A stretch of 5,440 nt of DNA from Planctomycetota bacterium (GTDB taxonomy: Bacteria; Planctomycetota; Phycisphaerae; UBA1845; PWPN01), in the NCBI GenBank assembly GCA_016209665.1, contig JACQVT010000606.1:1-5440 (forward strand), written 5' to 3'. Positions 5,390 through 5,440 of the stretch are shown here, piece by piece. The notes under the pieces are model-generated. The model did not search any database. It was not told the origin of the DNA and was given only the letters and a program-made list of their open reading frames with translations. A program made the translations under genes and the position numbers. Every line of letters starts with the position of its first letter. Position 1 is the stretch's first letter.

Positions 5390-5440
5390 GGCATCGCGAC
5401 GCGCCGTCCGCGGCGCGGTCCGTCGAACGGATTCCAGGGC

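Overview
The window is a GC-rich bacterial segment in which every convincing gene lies on the minus strand, so transcription runs from high to low coordinates. Gene content (a MetH-activation-like protein, corrinoid methyltransferase parts, a divergent cytidylate-kinase-like protein), weak or absent Shine-Dalgarno sites at several starts, and a palindromic GC-rich intergenic element of the 'cacagccg...cggctgtg' kind suggest a planctomycete or related lineage. That is an impression from memory, not a proven assignment.

Layout in transcription order: (1) 5378-4665, a 237-aa cytidylate-kinase-like P-loop protein with a strong Shine-Dalgarno. (2) A 263-bp gap, 4402-4664, with a compact 119-bp inverted-repeat element (two hairpins in opposite orientation) bounded by 11-bp direct repeats. 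(3) 4401-2644, a 585-aa MFS transporter with a soluble insert of about 150 residues between TM1 and TM2. (4) 2597-1947, a stand-alone corrinoid (B12-binding) protein. (5) 1940-783, a URO-D-superfamily methyltransferase with an H-x-C...C zinc site. (6) 771-64, a stand-alone MetH-reactivation-domain-like protein with a C-terminal cysteine cluster. (7) An 8-bp tandem repeat at 21-59, ending on a possible start codon for the next gene, which leaves the window.

Genes 3 to 6 are tightly packed (gaps of 46, 6 and 11 nt) and read as one operon. The inferred logic is that the transporter brings in a methylated, perhaps methoxylated, compound. The URO-D protein moves a methyl group to or from the cobalt of the corrinoid protein. 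The MetH-like protein may reactivate or assist the corrinoid protein in place of the RACE-type ferredoxin activator common in acetogens. The methyl donor and acceptor cannot be read from the sequence, and no pterin-binding (PF00809-type) methyltransferase is in the window. The kinase-like gene is separated by the repeat element and may be unrelated.

The points most worth a second look are the MFS insert with its internal duplication, the G-T-Y that replaces the usual S-x-L in the corrinoid protein, the Arg-to-Pro change in the activation-like protein, the octamer repeat at a gene junction, and the MITE-like element.
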